Shown in pieces: positions 23,955-36,606 of a DNA stretch of 64,000 nt. The stretch is taken from assembly GCA_018340375.1 (NCBI GenBank), contig JAFFJZ010000002.1, positions 25,872,001-25,936,000 on the forward strand, in the 5' to 3' direction. Made by a program: the position numbers and the translations under genes. Origin of the DNA: Gonatopus flavifemur. Taxonomy: Eukaryota > Arthropoda > Insecta > Hymenoptera > Dryinidae. The notes beneath the pieces are model-generated. The model did not search any database, was not told the DNA's origin, and saw nothing but the letters and a program-made list of their open reading frames with translations. The stretch's first letter is position 1, and every line of letters starts with the position of its first letter.

Positions 23955-24255
23955 CGCACAGTTTTTGTGGTTGATATTTGAGTGACCAAATAATTTCCCT
24001 GTTGTAAAATCCTGATCGATGCAGATAAATCTTCATCGATCTTGTTTCAAATACACATATCGAACCGTATAAACTTTTCGGTTTCATCTGTTTTGATGGG
24101 ATTTTTATAAGAGAAGTTGCTGGTGCCAGATGAAATCCCATCCAAACTCGTGAATCTTGTCAAATCTCATAGATGCTGTTCTAAATGCAGATATCAAACC
24201 TCATGAAAACTGATGAAACTGAATCGAAAACCGTAAAATCAACTTATGCGGTTTT

Positions 24256-24542
24256 CCGAGCAGAAAAATTGTATGGCCAGCCTCATGTTCAATATGGGCC
24301 TAATGACGCAGTGATAGGGTTCACCTTTCTTTGGTATACTTGATCTGGTCCTGGCGAGGCCACGCCTGATTAGAGTTAACCAGACCTGGTCCTGATAGGT
24401 TTGTGATTTGGCATACCCTATCTTAGTTCGTTGAATCAGGCCCTGATACAACGGTGCGTTACATTCCATACCAGGGTCTGATTCAAAAACAGGCTCTCCA
24501 GATCTGGTCCTGACCGAACATCCAATATCAATTTCTGCTCGG
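24256..24542. mobile_element. MITE with CCGAGCAGAAA termini
   Basis: CCGAGCAGAAA (24256) is mirrored by TTTCTGCTCGG (24542). The interior is rich in CCTGGTCCTG / CCAGGGTCTGA words. Non-coding; a 76-codon minus-strand ORF across it is incidental. Confidence 0.6.
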
Positions 24543-26780
24543 GTTGATGGGAATTTTATAACAGGGTCAGTTGTGAAATTTTCGCTGTGGCAGCTACATT
24601 TCTTGCTTTTAACGCTAAATGAGTAGCTGTGACAGCTAGCAAATAGCTCCAGTAGCTAATTTTTAGCTATCAAAATAAGCTCATTATTTTTTTTCGTGTA
24701 ATATGAAGAAAATCTCCAAACAAATTTTTGTTTTCAATAAATACCCCTATATTTCTGAAGTTGAAATCATTCATTCAACACCGTTTCAATATGATTTCTC
24801 AATTTCGTTTCTTAATCACTCTTTTCATCTCAAATCGTCAATTTAGCTCTATTGCTGTTTATGAAACCATATATTCTCCCCTACGTATCGACATCAACGA
24901 TTCAAACTTCAACAGTGTATACCCTTTCACGTTCAACAGATGTAATTAACAACAGGAGAAAGTGAGTTATCCAAATTAAGGTACATTTATTGAACAATAA
25001 ACCAACCCCTTCTTCCAATGTGTACTGAAACGTTATCAGACTTTGTAGATCCCGAGAGGAAATTAAAGTCGTTTATACTTGAAAAACCGAATCGAATTTC
25101 AACGACAGAAAGATATTCCGTTTTTGTTCGAATGTATTGTTAAACTCTTTGGTATGATTTCCGGAAGACCGTGTATGTATCATGCATGTTACACAGGAAG
25201 TCATCTCGGAAATCGAACTTGGAATATTTCTATTGAATTCAAAACCTAGTCCATCATCGGAAGTGGTACAAGTTTAGAAAATTCTGTCAGCTACGAACAT
25301 ACGCACAGTACGTGACGCACGTCATATAGCGTTCAGAGCTCGAGATCATTTTTTTACTTTTTTGTTTTTCATTTCCCAACGAACACGTTCACAATCTCGT
25401 GGAGAAGTAGTTATGCTCTGGTTCTCTCGGCCTTTCGCTTTTCACTTGTATGAAAAGAAATAAGGTGCAGGGATAACGGAGGCTCAACGCATTAATCGTC
25501 GATCATACTGAAATTGAACGCGACGAACTTTAACAAGTACCAGCAAGTGAATCGATCGCAAGTCATTATAACTTGCCAATGATGGGATTTTTCTCTCTTG
25601 TATCAATCCTTTCTCTCTATCTACTATCTCTCTCTCACTTTTAATATGATTATGATGATAATGGAATTAAATTCCAATTAATCATTTCCAACACGATAAT
25701 GTCAATCAAATATATTATTACCGTGATGATCGAGTTTCACACCACAATTCCCTCAAAATATTGATATGTGGGGAAATGCGTCATGACTGTAGCGTGTTAA
25801 GAATATTAATATGTATATTTTATATACCATCTTACATCTTTACATTTCTGATATTTGTGCTTAAAGATATTTGAATTCTATGATAAACTGGGAGGGAAAA
25901 TTTGATCCACTTCCGGTCCAAGAACATGTATTTTTACACTGAAAAATACAGTTTTTATCTGAAAACACTTCGCATTGTGGTTGAAAATCATAGAATAACC
26001 TAGTACTGGAGATTATTCACACACATAGGTATACAAAATGGGGATAAAGCGCGTTTAAAGTATGGAATTCTATAGAATTTCTATATAAAGTACATGCGGA
26101 TGACCTATAGGGAATGTAATAAAACCCTCACATATGTGTTAGCATGACGGTCAGTTTGGTCATCATTCTATCCCATGTGGAAAAAGAATTGAAAAGAAGA
26201 TAGCTCGTAGGAAAGAGCGATAATATAAACAGTTTTGACACTTTTATATAAAGTACGTATAAAATTTTAAGAGATATTTCATAAAAATTCCTGAACGACT
26301 GATATTTTTACCATTAAAAAATATCACCCATCCGTAATAACTAGCTTACTCAGTGAAAAAATGTTCTATCGCAGCAAATCGAGGTATCATGTATAGAATA
26401 GCCAGAACAAAATAACCCAAAAACACCCTGGAAAAAGGGGAAAAGGTATCGAAGAAGCTGTTATTTCTAATTACAATGAATTTATATTCAAAATTTACCT
26501 CTATAATTATGGACATAAGAAATTACTTCTGAAAGAAGTAAATGCGAGTGAAGTGAAATCCAAAAGATAACTAAGTATAAATACTGAATCATACTGGGAT
26601 TAAACGCATTTCCAATCAATCTTATAGTTCATGAATAGAATATAATTAATGTTTAGTGTCAAAATATTTCGAGATCATTTAAAGAAGAATAATCAATTCA
26701 AATTTAAAGTATAATTGTAGAATTTCAATTACGTATTTCACTTTTCATATCAAATGTACGTGATATAAACCGCAATGTAT
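24543..26780. other. Intergenic DNA; possible unplaced 5' exon area
   Basis: Around 24590-24700 there are GCTG/CAGC palindromes. The stretch 25290-25560 is less AT-rich than its surroundings, with several CG-containing words (GTACGTGACGCACG, CTCGAGATC, CAAGTGAATCGATCG). It could hold a promoter or a non-coding first exon of a downstream gene, but no splice-phased evidence supports that. CT-rich DNA follows at 25590-25640. Confidence 0.3.
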
Positions 26781-27070
26781 CCCATATGACACACGAAGAA
26801 TTCTTTTTCAAGAATGTGAATAGAATTCTTGTTGAACTCTTTTCAAACTGATGGAATCATCAAGAACTCTGAAAGTGTGAACTTTATTTTACTTACATTG
26901 ATGAGTTCTTTGAGAGCAATGAAACGATCTAAAAAGCAATTCAGAAGAACTCGTTGATGTTAGTGGAATAGAACATTTTCAGAATCCTTCATGAATTCCG
27001 AACTTCGAAAAGAGTGCCACAAGAATTCTATTCATATTCTCGAGAAAGAATTCTTCGTGTGTTAAATGGG
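26781..27070. mobile_element. Foldback MITE with CACACGAAGAATTCTT arms
   Basis: The left arm CACACGAAGAATTCTTTTTC pairs with the right arm GAAAGAATTCTTCGTGTG. Further pairing follows: GAATAGAATTCTTGT with ACAAGAATTCTATTC, and GAACTCTTTTC with GAAAAGAGTGCC. Repeated GAATTC/GAACTC words give strong self-complementarity. Confidence 0.75.
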
Positions 27071-27128
27071 ATGTGAGAACGTGATATGAACAAAGCTATA
27101 AAATTAATCAAAACCATAAAGAACATAA

Positions 27129-27151
27129 ATGTAATAATAATAATAATAATC
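27129..27151. repeat. AAT trinucleotide microsatellite
   Basis: About seven AAT/TAA units in a row. A shorter array of the same unit is at about 56099-56112. Confidence 0.85.
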
Positions 27152-27259
27152 AGAATGCCAAATTACAAAAAACCCAGAAAAGTCCCGAAAATTCACTTAT
27201 TTGTGAAAAAACCGGAAAAACCGGCCTGGGTCGGGTTAGGATAGCAGAAATTTTTGTCA

Positions 27260-27529
27260 ACCTAGCTAAAAATTCGCTGCCACAACTAACTGGATTGCTG
27301 AGAGAGCAACATTATTGATTAAAAATAACTAATTTGTCGCTGGACTAACCATATTTTTGGTGTTATACACAGAATAGCAGACATATTTTGCTAGAGGAGC
27401 AAATATTTTCTGTAACAAAATTACTGTGACAGCAAAGACATTGCTGTCATACCAAGAAATTCACTGCTCTAGCAGAAGGTAACCAGCAAAATCAGATTTC
27501 GCTGTCATAGCGAATTTTTTTTTCTCCGT
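27260..27529. repeat. GCTG/AGCA word-rich MITE, right end TTTTTTTTCTCCGTG
   Basis: It is the same class as the 18007-18655 cluster. It contains GCTGTCATACC, GCTGCCACAACTAAC and CTGTGACAGC, and the right end reads GAATTTTTTTTTCTCCGTG. The left end is not sharply defined. Confidence 0.5.
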
Positions 27530-28251
27530 GTGTACATCAGTGATGTTGATTCTTTTATGTAACAAGTATTTAATTCTCATAGATTTATATAAAGTATCGA
27601 TAAAAATTTGATATATTCTGTAAGAAGACGAATCGATATCACCAACGTAGACTACTTCATATGAATTGAATTTATATATACTTTTTCCTCACGAGAGAGT
27701 TCATTCTGTTTTTGATTTGTCAATTTTCAATCAAAAGTTTCGATCAATGACACATGAAAATGACAGTACAGTACAAATATTGATAAAACATGTGTTCGCT
27801 TCCATTCGTGTTGAAAGAATTGTTTTATCCGTTACTTTTGTTCCTCTGAAACAATTCAAGTGGTATGTTGTATGCTTTTCATTATTTCGGTCTCTGTTAT
27901 ATATGAATGTGTTCATTAGAGATGGGCAAAAGTAACGGTAATCGTTACTTTTGCTAAACTGAAACTGTGCTGAATGAAGGAAAGGGAAAAGAGCAAAGTA
28001 ATATAATATTCGGAAGATCTTTATTAATGTTTGATTAATTGTTAACTAATATTTTATATGTAATGGTGGATAACGATCCTTTACGTTCTCTAAGAATATT
28101 CTACCCTTTGCGAATGATGATTCATGATGATTCTAAGAAAATCGACAAATTACTCGAAGAGTATCGAGTAGCTCGCAAATTCTCGAGTAGTACAAGATAC
28201 TCGACTCGACTCGAGAATACTCGAAAATTTCGAGCACTCGCACCCTCCTAG
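27530..28251. other. Intergenic DNA
   Basis: A cluster of CTCGAGAATACTCG / ACTCGACTCGAG words at 28150-28235 is the only pattern. ORFs of 61-89 codons (27666-27935, 28039-28251) overlap on both strands and have no domain. Confidence 0.45.
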
Positions 28252-28482
28252 TTCACAATGTAAAAAATTCCTTCCGAAAATCCATAAAATGTGGCTGTAA
28301 TTTTTCATAGCCACTTTTCTCTGAATTTTCAGCAAAATTTTGCTAAATTTTGAGGAACTCAACTGAATTTTTAGATTATGTTCTGAAATTTAGTTGAAGT
28401 TTCTCAAAATTCAAAAAATCTCAAAATGTAAAAAATCACAGTCACATTTTCTGAATTTTCAGAAGACATTTTTCACAGTGTG
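28252..28482. mobile_element. MITE related to the 23778-23954 element
   Basis: The left end CACAATGTAAAAAATTCCTT and right end GACATTTTTCACAGTG frame inner words ATTTTCAGAAG, GTGGCTGTAATTTTT and AAAAATCACAGTCACATTTT. These are the same blocks as in the shorter relative, with an extra 50-60 bases in the middle. Confidence 0.65.
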
Positions 28483-30680
28483 AGAGGTTGTTGAATTTTT
28501 AAAATAATTGTAGTTTACCCTGATAAAAATTTTCATAACACATTTCAACCAATTTGACTTTAGTGCTCATAGTTTAAACAAAAGTGCAGCTCTTCAAAAG
28601 TGGTCGATGTGGATTTTTAATGCTTCGATTGATCGTACAGCAACATTGATAGTCCATGAACACGTTCAGAGGAATAAAAGGGAGTCCAAACGGTTTGTTT
28701 TATCACTCGGGATTATTTTATGGAAATAAATTCAAAAGTAACGTACTTGACTGGGGATTAGATTTCGAAATACATTTTTATCTTATCCACATGGTGTAAT
28801 TTTACTGGAAAAACATGATTTCACATTCCTAATCAACAATTTGAAATACATTAAATAAATTTTGGCAACCATCCGATACAAGACGCGGCTCCACTCTGGA
28901 AGCTCAAAATTTACTCAATTTTGCAAACCACGGAAGACCGCACAGCGAATCTTCGCCGAAACAACTAATTTGAACTGCATTCTAGCAATTTTTTTGGGAC
29001 ATCTGGGTGAACACAGGCTATAAAGTGCGTTAGAAATGTGTATGACGGTTTACCATAATAATGGCAGACATAATAATGGGACATATGAGCATGTATGTTC
29101 ATTTTTCCCTAATTATGGCAATCTATATCTCATTTTGATGGAAATAACTTCGTATCTGATACATATTACTATAAGTTTTGAAAAAAATACCACAAATTAA
29201 AAGAAAAATGTTCATAAACGCTCATGTGTCCCAAAACTGCTACACAGAGAAAAGTTTATATTAAGGATTACCATATTCTTATGGTACTCGTGGGATATAC
29301 TTTATTATGAGGCTCTGAATCATGTTTATTTCAAATGATAACAGATTTATTCTTGTCCTCGCGAGAGAGTATAGCAAACGCTCGAATACTTGTGGTTCAG
29401 AACGACATAATCAAGTACATCCCGAAAATCCAATATAATTATAGTAATCTCTAATATAAACATTTTACAGAGTATTATTATTATGGGGATCTCTGCTATA
29501 TAAATTTCTCGACGTTTAGAAACCAACTTATCATCTGGGAAAACTGGCTGAGGCCCATTTAATTCCCATTCATAATTTCTACTAGGGTACGTCCCCAATT
29601 GATTTCTGTTAAACTTATATTCGATTTGTTCATGATGGATAAGCAACACAGGATGTATTCAAATGAATCAAAATATGGAAAAGATCGTAAAATGAAAAAT
29701 TTTGGCGAATCAAAAAGCCAATGGACGGAATTCTGAAATGATGGAAATTGGAACGGTGAACGTTGTGTACACGAATCCACTTGCATTTAATCCATACCAG
29801 ATTTCCACAGGATAATATCAGGATTAAACTATACCCATGTGAATGAAATGCATATAGATCACGTACGTATATCCTACCTACCTCTGAAAAACATATGTAT
29901 CATGTCCGTATTAAATCTAACACATAAATGGCATATTTTTTTGTACGCATACCGTACAACGGAGACTTTTTTTTCATATGCAGGCTACTATACATGATTG
30001 AGATTCAGATTTATTCCATATATATTCCTCAATCATTATTATCATTACGAACATAAATTAGTGCAAAGAGATATGAGAATGATGAAAATTTATAATGATA
30101 ATTATTAAAGTGGAGATCTCGAACGGAGATCTGCCATTAGAGAATTATAAAAAGAAATTCATCATCCAAAGAAGTTGCAGGGAACTACGTTGGACCGTTA
30201 TACTTTTGTTGTACTGTTATTCGGAAAAAACCAGACAGTCTCCTCGAGATGAGAAATCTTTATGCAATACTCAAGCGATTTCCGATATGCAGGCGCATGA
30301 ACGGGTTTGATCATGATATCTTATTATACCTATTTTAATGATGTTATGTGTACGCACATGTCATTATGTGAAATAATATACACAATTATACAGAGCAAAA
30401 TCCAATCACTAGGAGATAATCAGCGTACAGTGGGAAATTTTTGCCCATTTATGAACGAAAATCTGTTCAATATTTATCTCATGTTGATGAATATTTTTTT
30501 TTCAAAAACTTGGGAAGTATAACACAAATCTTATACAATTGTATACAGTTTTGGACATTTTTTCCACATGGGTCGCACCAATTACTACGGTATTTTTGTT
30601 TATGGTGGTCGATGTTTTATAAAATGCAGTACGGATTCCATAAGTCCGTGATTGAATTACATCGATGCTGTCACACATTA
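28483..30680. other. Intergenic DNA, no gene seen
   Basis: The stretch 28870-28960 is slightly GC-richer but lacks an open frame with splice support. ORFs of 70-100 codons at 29347-29786 and 30095-30695 have no domains. No sharp repeats were identified. Confidence 0.4.
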
Positions 30681-31237
30681 CACGGAAAGAATTGATGATC
30701 CAAATTTTCGTTGACTAGTATTTCGTTGACTAGTTCGTAGTAGTATGTCACTTTTGGACGAGGCACAAATCCGAGAAGAATTCATACACTGCCCTAACAG
30801 CACACTCCGTCGCATCTCCGTCCCATACAGCGCACTTGGATATGGCATCCATCAGATATCCAATAGATATCCAAATGTCCGTCCAATATCCATTTGACGT
30901 CCATTAGATCTCCATTGGATATTCCAAATATCCTGGATATCTAATGGACATCTAATGGATATATGTGTGCTGTATGGGGTGGTCTCCACGGAGATAGATC
31001 GTATCCACGTGGAGACTACGGAGATGCAACGAAGTGTGCTGTTAGGGTGGATTTTAATAATTCGTTGACTTTGTCCATGATTTCACCGATGGAATTCACT
31101 GTTCATTTTGATTGTCGAAATAATGGAAAGATTCAACGAATTATTAAAATCCAGTGTACGAATTCTTCTGGAATTTGTGCTCCGTTCCAAAGTGACATAC
31201 TAGTCAACGAAAATTTGGATCACTAATTTTTTCCGTG
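30681..31237. mobile_element. Triple-nested inverted element, CACGG...CCGTG outer ends
   Basis: The outer element runs from CACGGAAAGAATTGATGATC to CACTAATTTTTTCCGTG, with TA flanks at 30679-30680 and 31238-31239; AAATTTTCGTTGACTAGT pairs with CTAGTCAACGAAAATTT. Inside is an inverted pair at 30791 (CCCTAACAGCACACT) and 31048 (GTGTGCTGTTAGGG). Inside that is CCCATACAGCGCAC (30822) with GTGTGCTGTATGGG (30978). The core consists of GATATCCAATAGATATCC-type words. Confidence 0.75.
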
Positions 31238-31363
31238 TACTCAGTACTAATGGAAATTCATAGTTTTCACTCTTTTGATAATCGATTTTGTACGCAAATT
31301 GATTGATTTCATCTAGATTTTGAGGAAGTATTCACTATGCACAGGAATGTCTGATCTCCGAAT

Positions 31364-31819
31364 CCCAGCCAGCAAAATTGAGGCAGCGCTTCGTGCAGCG
31401 TCGCTACCATCCACTCACACATTCAAAAATGTCTTGGATACATACAATACTTAATTTATGTATGAAAATGGGAGCGACTTAGTAGTATCTCACTAGAAGC
31501 ACTACTTAGTAGCACTCCTTGGTAATACTGGTAGCACTGAGGTAGTGCTACGTTATAGTTTGCCCTGATTAAACAAACCCATTCATTCCGATTGAATGTG
31601 CGGAATTCCGATTGAAACCGATTCATTCCGATTAAATTTGAATCGGAATTTTGCACGTTTAATCGGGATGAATCGGAATTAATCGGTTTTTTAAACCAGG
31701 GTGCATTGTACATATGCTAAGGTAGGAAGCAGTGCCAAAATTTTGACAAAGCTACTACGCTGCCACCGTGGCACTGCTAGTAGCATAAACACAAATTTAG
31801 GAGCGCTTTGCTGGCCGGG
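31364..31819. mobile_element. MITE with CCCAGCCAGCAAA ends, interrupted
   Basis: CCCAGCCAGCAAAATTGAGG at the left is mirrored by TTTGCTGGCCGGG at the right, with sub-terminal AGCGCT on both sides. TAGTAGCACTAC words fill the flanking parts. A second element (31563-31701) sits in the middle. Confidence 0.65.
31563..31701. mobile_element. Nested MITE, CCCTGATTAAACAAACC...GGTTTTTTAAACCAGGG
   Basis: The ends CCCTGATTAAACAAACC and GGTTTTTTAAACCAGGG pair imperfectly. The interior is a run of ATTCCGATT / AATCGGAAT words. It is 139 bp, inside the 31364-31819 element. Confidence 0.6.
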
Positions 31820-31888
31820 TTGGCATCTCAGGCTCTGCCTTGAGCCAAATTAGCACGATCAGGTCCAGGGGGTAATTTCTGGCTGGGA

Positions 31889-32245
31889 CAGGGTTCAGAC
31901 AGAACTGGAATTCCGGGAAATTCGGGGAAACTCAGGGAAATAAAAATTTGACTCAAAACACCGGGAATTCTCAGGGAAATTATCAAAAATTCCCAAAAAC
32001 CTGGAAATCCCAGGGAAATTACTAGAATTTTTTCAAAATAAAAATTTGTTCATTTATTCTATTTTTCATTCTCTACAACATATTTTCTTAATTTTTAATT
32101 GTGGAATCTGAGAAATTATACACTGAGGAAAAAATGTTTAGGGACACATTCATGATCCGAAGGTTTCCTGAAATTAGAATTTTACTCAGGGAAATCACAG
32201 GGAAAACTCAGGGAAATTGATTGAACAAAACTTGTCTGAACCCTG
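31889..32245. mobile_element. MITE, CAGGGTTCAGACA...TGTCTGAACCCTG, TGGGA repeat flanks
   Basis: The ends CAGGGTTCAGACA / TGTCTGAACCCTG are perfect inverted repeats. The bases TGGGA lie immediately outside on both sides (31884-31888 and 32246-32250), consistent with a 5-bp target duplication. Sub-terminal regions repeat TCAGGGAAAT about eight times. The superfamily is unknown; hAT-like ends are possible, but hAT duplications are normally 8 bp. Confidence 0.75.
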
Positions 32246-35200
32246 TGGGATGAATTATGAAATTTCAGTCGGATTTGCATAGTATTTTCATGCTTTGTGA
32301 CATGATACAGAGAAAAAACATACTTGTATCTGAAAAATAGGTAAATTGAAATACCCCAAGAGAACATGAACATTCAAACAACGTTTGTTAAACGTAAAGT
32401 AAAGCTACGGATACGCTGATTGTAAGTTCATCTAAATTCAACCTCAAATCGATTTATTTGACCCTTGTTTTCTTGGGGTAGTGATCCACCGATTCGCCGA
32501 ATCCCCGTCTTAACGTAGAACGAAATTCTTTGCAGGTCAATTCAAGTATTGCAGAAATTCCACCGCTATGCATTGGATTTGAACTCTTTTTGGTGATATT
32601 GAAAAGAAAATTCATAAATATTGCATGAGATTTCGATTTTAAATTAATTGTTGTCCATAAATGCATCCAAATTCCTTACCGAGGAGCACACTAAGAGAAA
32701 ATTACATAATCCAAGCATTTATAAAAGTATATATTTTTGATATGTATTCTCTAATACGTGATCTAATCTAAAATGTAAATATCATTTACTTCGTTCTGAT
32801 TGAAAAAAAAGATTTGAAATTATTTCTCGAAAATGTTTCCCTTCCCTTCATACATAGTTATCTTCTTGTTAACATAACGTAATAAAATTATCAATTCAGG
32901 AGAAGGTAGTTTTTACGAAACGTGACTCGAGTTTCAATGTTTTGTAAACCAGCAGGAGCAGATATATCAACTTGTAAGCTTCTGAAGTATGAAACAGTCG
33001 AAACTAGTAGAAGAGAGGAAAAAGGAATTCTAGAGAATCATTGAATTTGAAGCACTAAAAAAAAGACTTTGAAAAAGTAGAAAGAGGTGTTTATAATGTG
33101 CCAAAATGTTTCTTGCAGGTACTCTTGAATTCATCATGTATCATTTACGAAACTAATAATGGAAAATTAACATCATCTTATGTTGGATTTTTCAAACTAC
33201 TTCGGGAAACAAACAACCATTCAAACTGCTCCAAAAGTTATCATTGGTCCTTTACAAACTTTGTTAGTAGATCGTGAAGAACAAAAACAGTACTCACGGA
33301 AAACTATTCGGAATTTTTCATAGAAGATAAGGAGAGTGAAAATTTGCCAACTCGGGGAATCAAAGTCCGTACAGTTGAATCGAACCTGTTTTTGTTGTAC
33401 ACAGGATACTCTTGGATCATCGAGTGTCTTCGTTTTGTTTTGTCGTTTAATCTGTTCCATTGATCCTCAATCACAATGTATCGTGGAAGCGAATCATAAG
33501 AAGCTAGGCAGAACTCGAGATTCGAGCACTTCGAAAGAGTGACACCGAAAATCCCTTGGTTTTCAGAGCTTCAAATTTAAACTACATTGTTTGACAAATG
33601 ATAAGTTATGTAATAATGAAAAACTCAATACCATTTGATGCTGGACACACGTTTAGTTTCGAGAATACAAAGGATTGAAGTGGAATGGAAAAATCTTTTG
33701 TGAATTTATACAAAAATTTGGCTGTTTTTACCTAAACATTTCAAAAGAGAATCAAAAGTTTTCTTCAATTAACAAAAATGTTTGATTTTCTCTGAATTTT
33801 GTTCAAAAATCCACTAGGGGGAATGTTTGATATTCTTGAAGTTTGAATCGTTGATAGAGACGGAACGAAAATTCAAACTTATAAAATCTGATGAATAAAT
33901 CGGTGTTTAACTTCCCGAATGAACTCCTTGGGAGTGAGAACATCTTTTGAACGATATGTTGCAAGATTTTAGATTATTAATAGCTGGGTACTGCCTTACT
34001 CGACCATGAATTTGATCGAATTTGTTTCAATCAACGATTCAAATGTCAGCAAAATGAATGTTTGTGTAAAAAACTGCGAATTTTTTTTGTGAATCTACAA
34101 CGAAATTTACTCCAGTTTCCATTCCTTTGAGCGGAGTTCACATTCGATGATCGTTGGCAGTTTCCACGGATTTGAAGAAACTGAATACACAACAATATTG
34201 AATGGATAGTAACACATCTCATAATTTTTTTTAAAAAAAAGCGTATACTCTCTGCCTGAACTGAAATTCTGCGAGAAGAAGTGAAGTTTCTTACCTTTTC
34301 CCAAGTTGGATTGTAAGATGTTTGGATGTTTTCATGAATTTGTTGCGACTTTTTACTTATTCAGACTTGTAATCTCATGAAAATTTCAACATAACGTATG
34401 TCCAGGTCTAAACCCTAGGAACGTTTCAGTCGAATCGAGTGAAATCATTCGGAATGTGGATAAATTATACTTTTACACACAATATATACTAATTTTGTAT
34501 TAAAACTTCATCACCTCCATCAGAAATACATCTTTGATTTGATACAACGAGGGTTTTACTTCACCCACATTTTTTGTCTCTCATAAACCACAGAAAGTTC
34601 TAATTACCAAGTACTGGAGGTTTCACCGATTCTATCAAAATGAGTATAGGATTTCATTCAACTTCTCCATCTCTTCGATCTTGCTTCTGGCTATTGGAAA
34701 CGTTGTATGAGTGGGTAGACGACCGAATTTGTCCCTTTGATGCATCTCAAGATTTTATACAATTTATATTCGAACGTATGTCGTCTTTACGAGTCTGCCA
34801 GCACGAAAAGAAGCAACGTCGCATTTAAATTTCAACGAGTCGCCACCGCTTGCCGCAGAGCAATTCCATCTTGATACACTGTACGACGTAAATCCACCGA
34901 GCAGAAACGATGATATACTTCCCTCTGAATTCTTTTTACTCCTTCCAAGCTCTTTTTTATGTCCTTCACTTCTTTTTTTGTCTTGCCCTATCGGGATAAT
35001 ATACTTTGAAATGTTTTTCCAAACAATTTTGTTTGATTCTTCTCGATTTTGACGAAGACATAATGGAATGCGGCTACTTTATTCAAATTGCACTGTGCCG
35101 GTCCGCAACTGGAGTCTGGTTATATGAATGGGCTCAGCGGGAAATTGAATGGGATCTAATTCATTTAAATTGAATTCCTTCAATTGGAAATTCTGATTGA

Positions 35201-35475
35201 AAAAAAAATCTTTGAAGAAACAAACTAACTTAAACGTCCTGTGTTATACGAGGGATCCAATGAGTCGAACAGATGAAGAAGGCATTTGGAGCATGAATAA
35301 CATTGAATTCATGATAAATCGAAAAACACAGTGCTCTCCAAGTTCAAACCAGTGGAATCTCACTGTTTCTGCATCCTTACAGCACAATGTATCTCTAGGG
35401 CGTTTTCTGAACATCCTCATCAAGGAAACCTCCCCTACGTTCTATAAACCTTCCATAAACGTTTCAGTGGCACGT
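32246..35475. other. Intergenic DNA, no gene seen
   Basis: This is the longest stretch without clear elements. ORFs of 60-95 codons are scattered on both strands. The stretch 34640-34870 is somewhat richer in CG words and has a 62-codon ORF, but no splice chain or domain. It may be ancient unique intergenic or intronic sequence. Confidence 0.4.
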
Positions 35476-35722
35476 CCCAGATAGAAAACCATGCCCTAAA
35501 TATTTTGTAACATAATGTGCCGTAAACATACTATCATCAACTTCGCTCGAATTACAATGATGCATAAAATGTAAACATTATGTCTTCATTATGGTACCAT
35601 CACCTCGTTTTGCCACCAATAACAATGCCTTATGCGGTAACACCTTGGTACCATGATGCAAACATTTCTTGGCGTGCATGTCACCATTATGATGGCATTA
35701 TTGAGACATTTTTCTATCTGGG
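35476..35722. mobile_element. MITE with CCCAGATAGAAAA termini
   Basis: CCCAGATAGAAAACC is mirrored by TTTTTCTATCTGGG. The interior has inverted CATTATG/CATAATG and GGTACCAT/ATGGTACC words. The element at 63224-63439 has similar CCCAGATAG ends. Confidence 0.7.
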
Positions 35723-35940
35723 GTTGTGATGTCTGGATAGTTAAAAGTGAAATCAGTCAAATATCAGTGAATAGTCACTGGTTATGCAGTTGGAAGTGTT
35801 CCTGATTAATTAAATCACTGAGATTTTACTGCAAAGATTAGTCAATATTCACTAATTATATATTGTCCATGCACTAATTCGCAGTGGTCGACTTTCCACT
35901 GCAATCAGTGGAATTTTACTGTTTCAAATTTAGAGAGTGC

Positions 35941-36250
35941 TGCCCCGTGTGGCATCAAATCGTCTGGCGCAAGTATGGCGTCAGTCTGGCAGAAGAAGCC
36001 TCGCAAGACTATTGCAATACGTATCAAAGAATAGGGCAGAGATATAGGAAAGATCACGGATGAAATATGGGATTTGGGACTCTCTCATATTCCTGCCAGA
36101 CTGATGTCAGACCCTGTCAATCCGGTAAAAATATGAAACAAGTATGGAAGAATTTCAATTTCCATACTTTATCCGAGACCTTTCCTATATCTCTGCCCTA
36201 TTCTTGCGAGAATTTTCTGCCAAACTGACGCCAAGCTATGTTTTATTACG
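35941..36250. repeat. Foldback repeat, GGCGTCAGTCTGGCAG arms
   Basis: TGGCGTCAGTCTGGCAGAAG pairs with TTCTGCCAAACTGACGCCA, and GAATAGGGCAGAGATATAGG pairs with CCTATATCTCTGCCCTATTC. The second pair is perfect over 20 bases. About 310 bp, non-coding. Confidence 0.7.
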
Positions 36251-36357
36251 CGGGTTTTCACTCCGATGAACACTTTTGTTTTCACACTATGGTTTTCACA
36301 AATGAACACAGAACCAGATTTCTTGATTTGTGATACCAAAAACCTACATAATCTCTA

Positions 36358-36606
36358 CACGGAGAAAAATGCCGCTCGAAAATATAAGAACTTTTGTTAT
36401 TTTTCTTAGTAAACTAGAGAAAGGAAGGTTTGTGAAATGAATTTTTACATAAAAATACGGAAGATTACGAATATTGTAACACTTTAAACACTGAACGTTA
36501 AATTTTATAAAGCGTATAGTGAAACTCAGTTATTCATTCGTAATCTCCCGTATTTTTATGTAAAAATCCATTTCAAAAACCTTCTTGTTCCTGGTTCTAG
36601 ACCGTG
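36358..36606. mobile_element. Foldback MITE, CACGGAGAAAAA ends, TA duplication
   Basis: The ends CACGGAGAAAAA and GACCGTG are flanked by TA at 36356-36357 and 36607-36608. Strong inner arms pair TTTTTACATAAAAATACGG with CCGTATTTTTATGTAAAAA. Another member of the CACGG family. Confidence 0.7.

Noticed and set aside
32570..32590. tRNA-like GGATTTGAACTC (reverse of a T-arm)
   Set aside because: No anticodon stem or acceptor stem can be formed around it.
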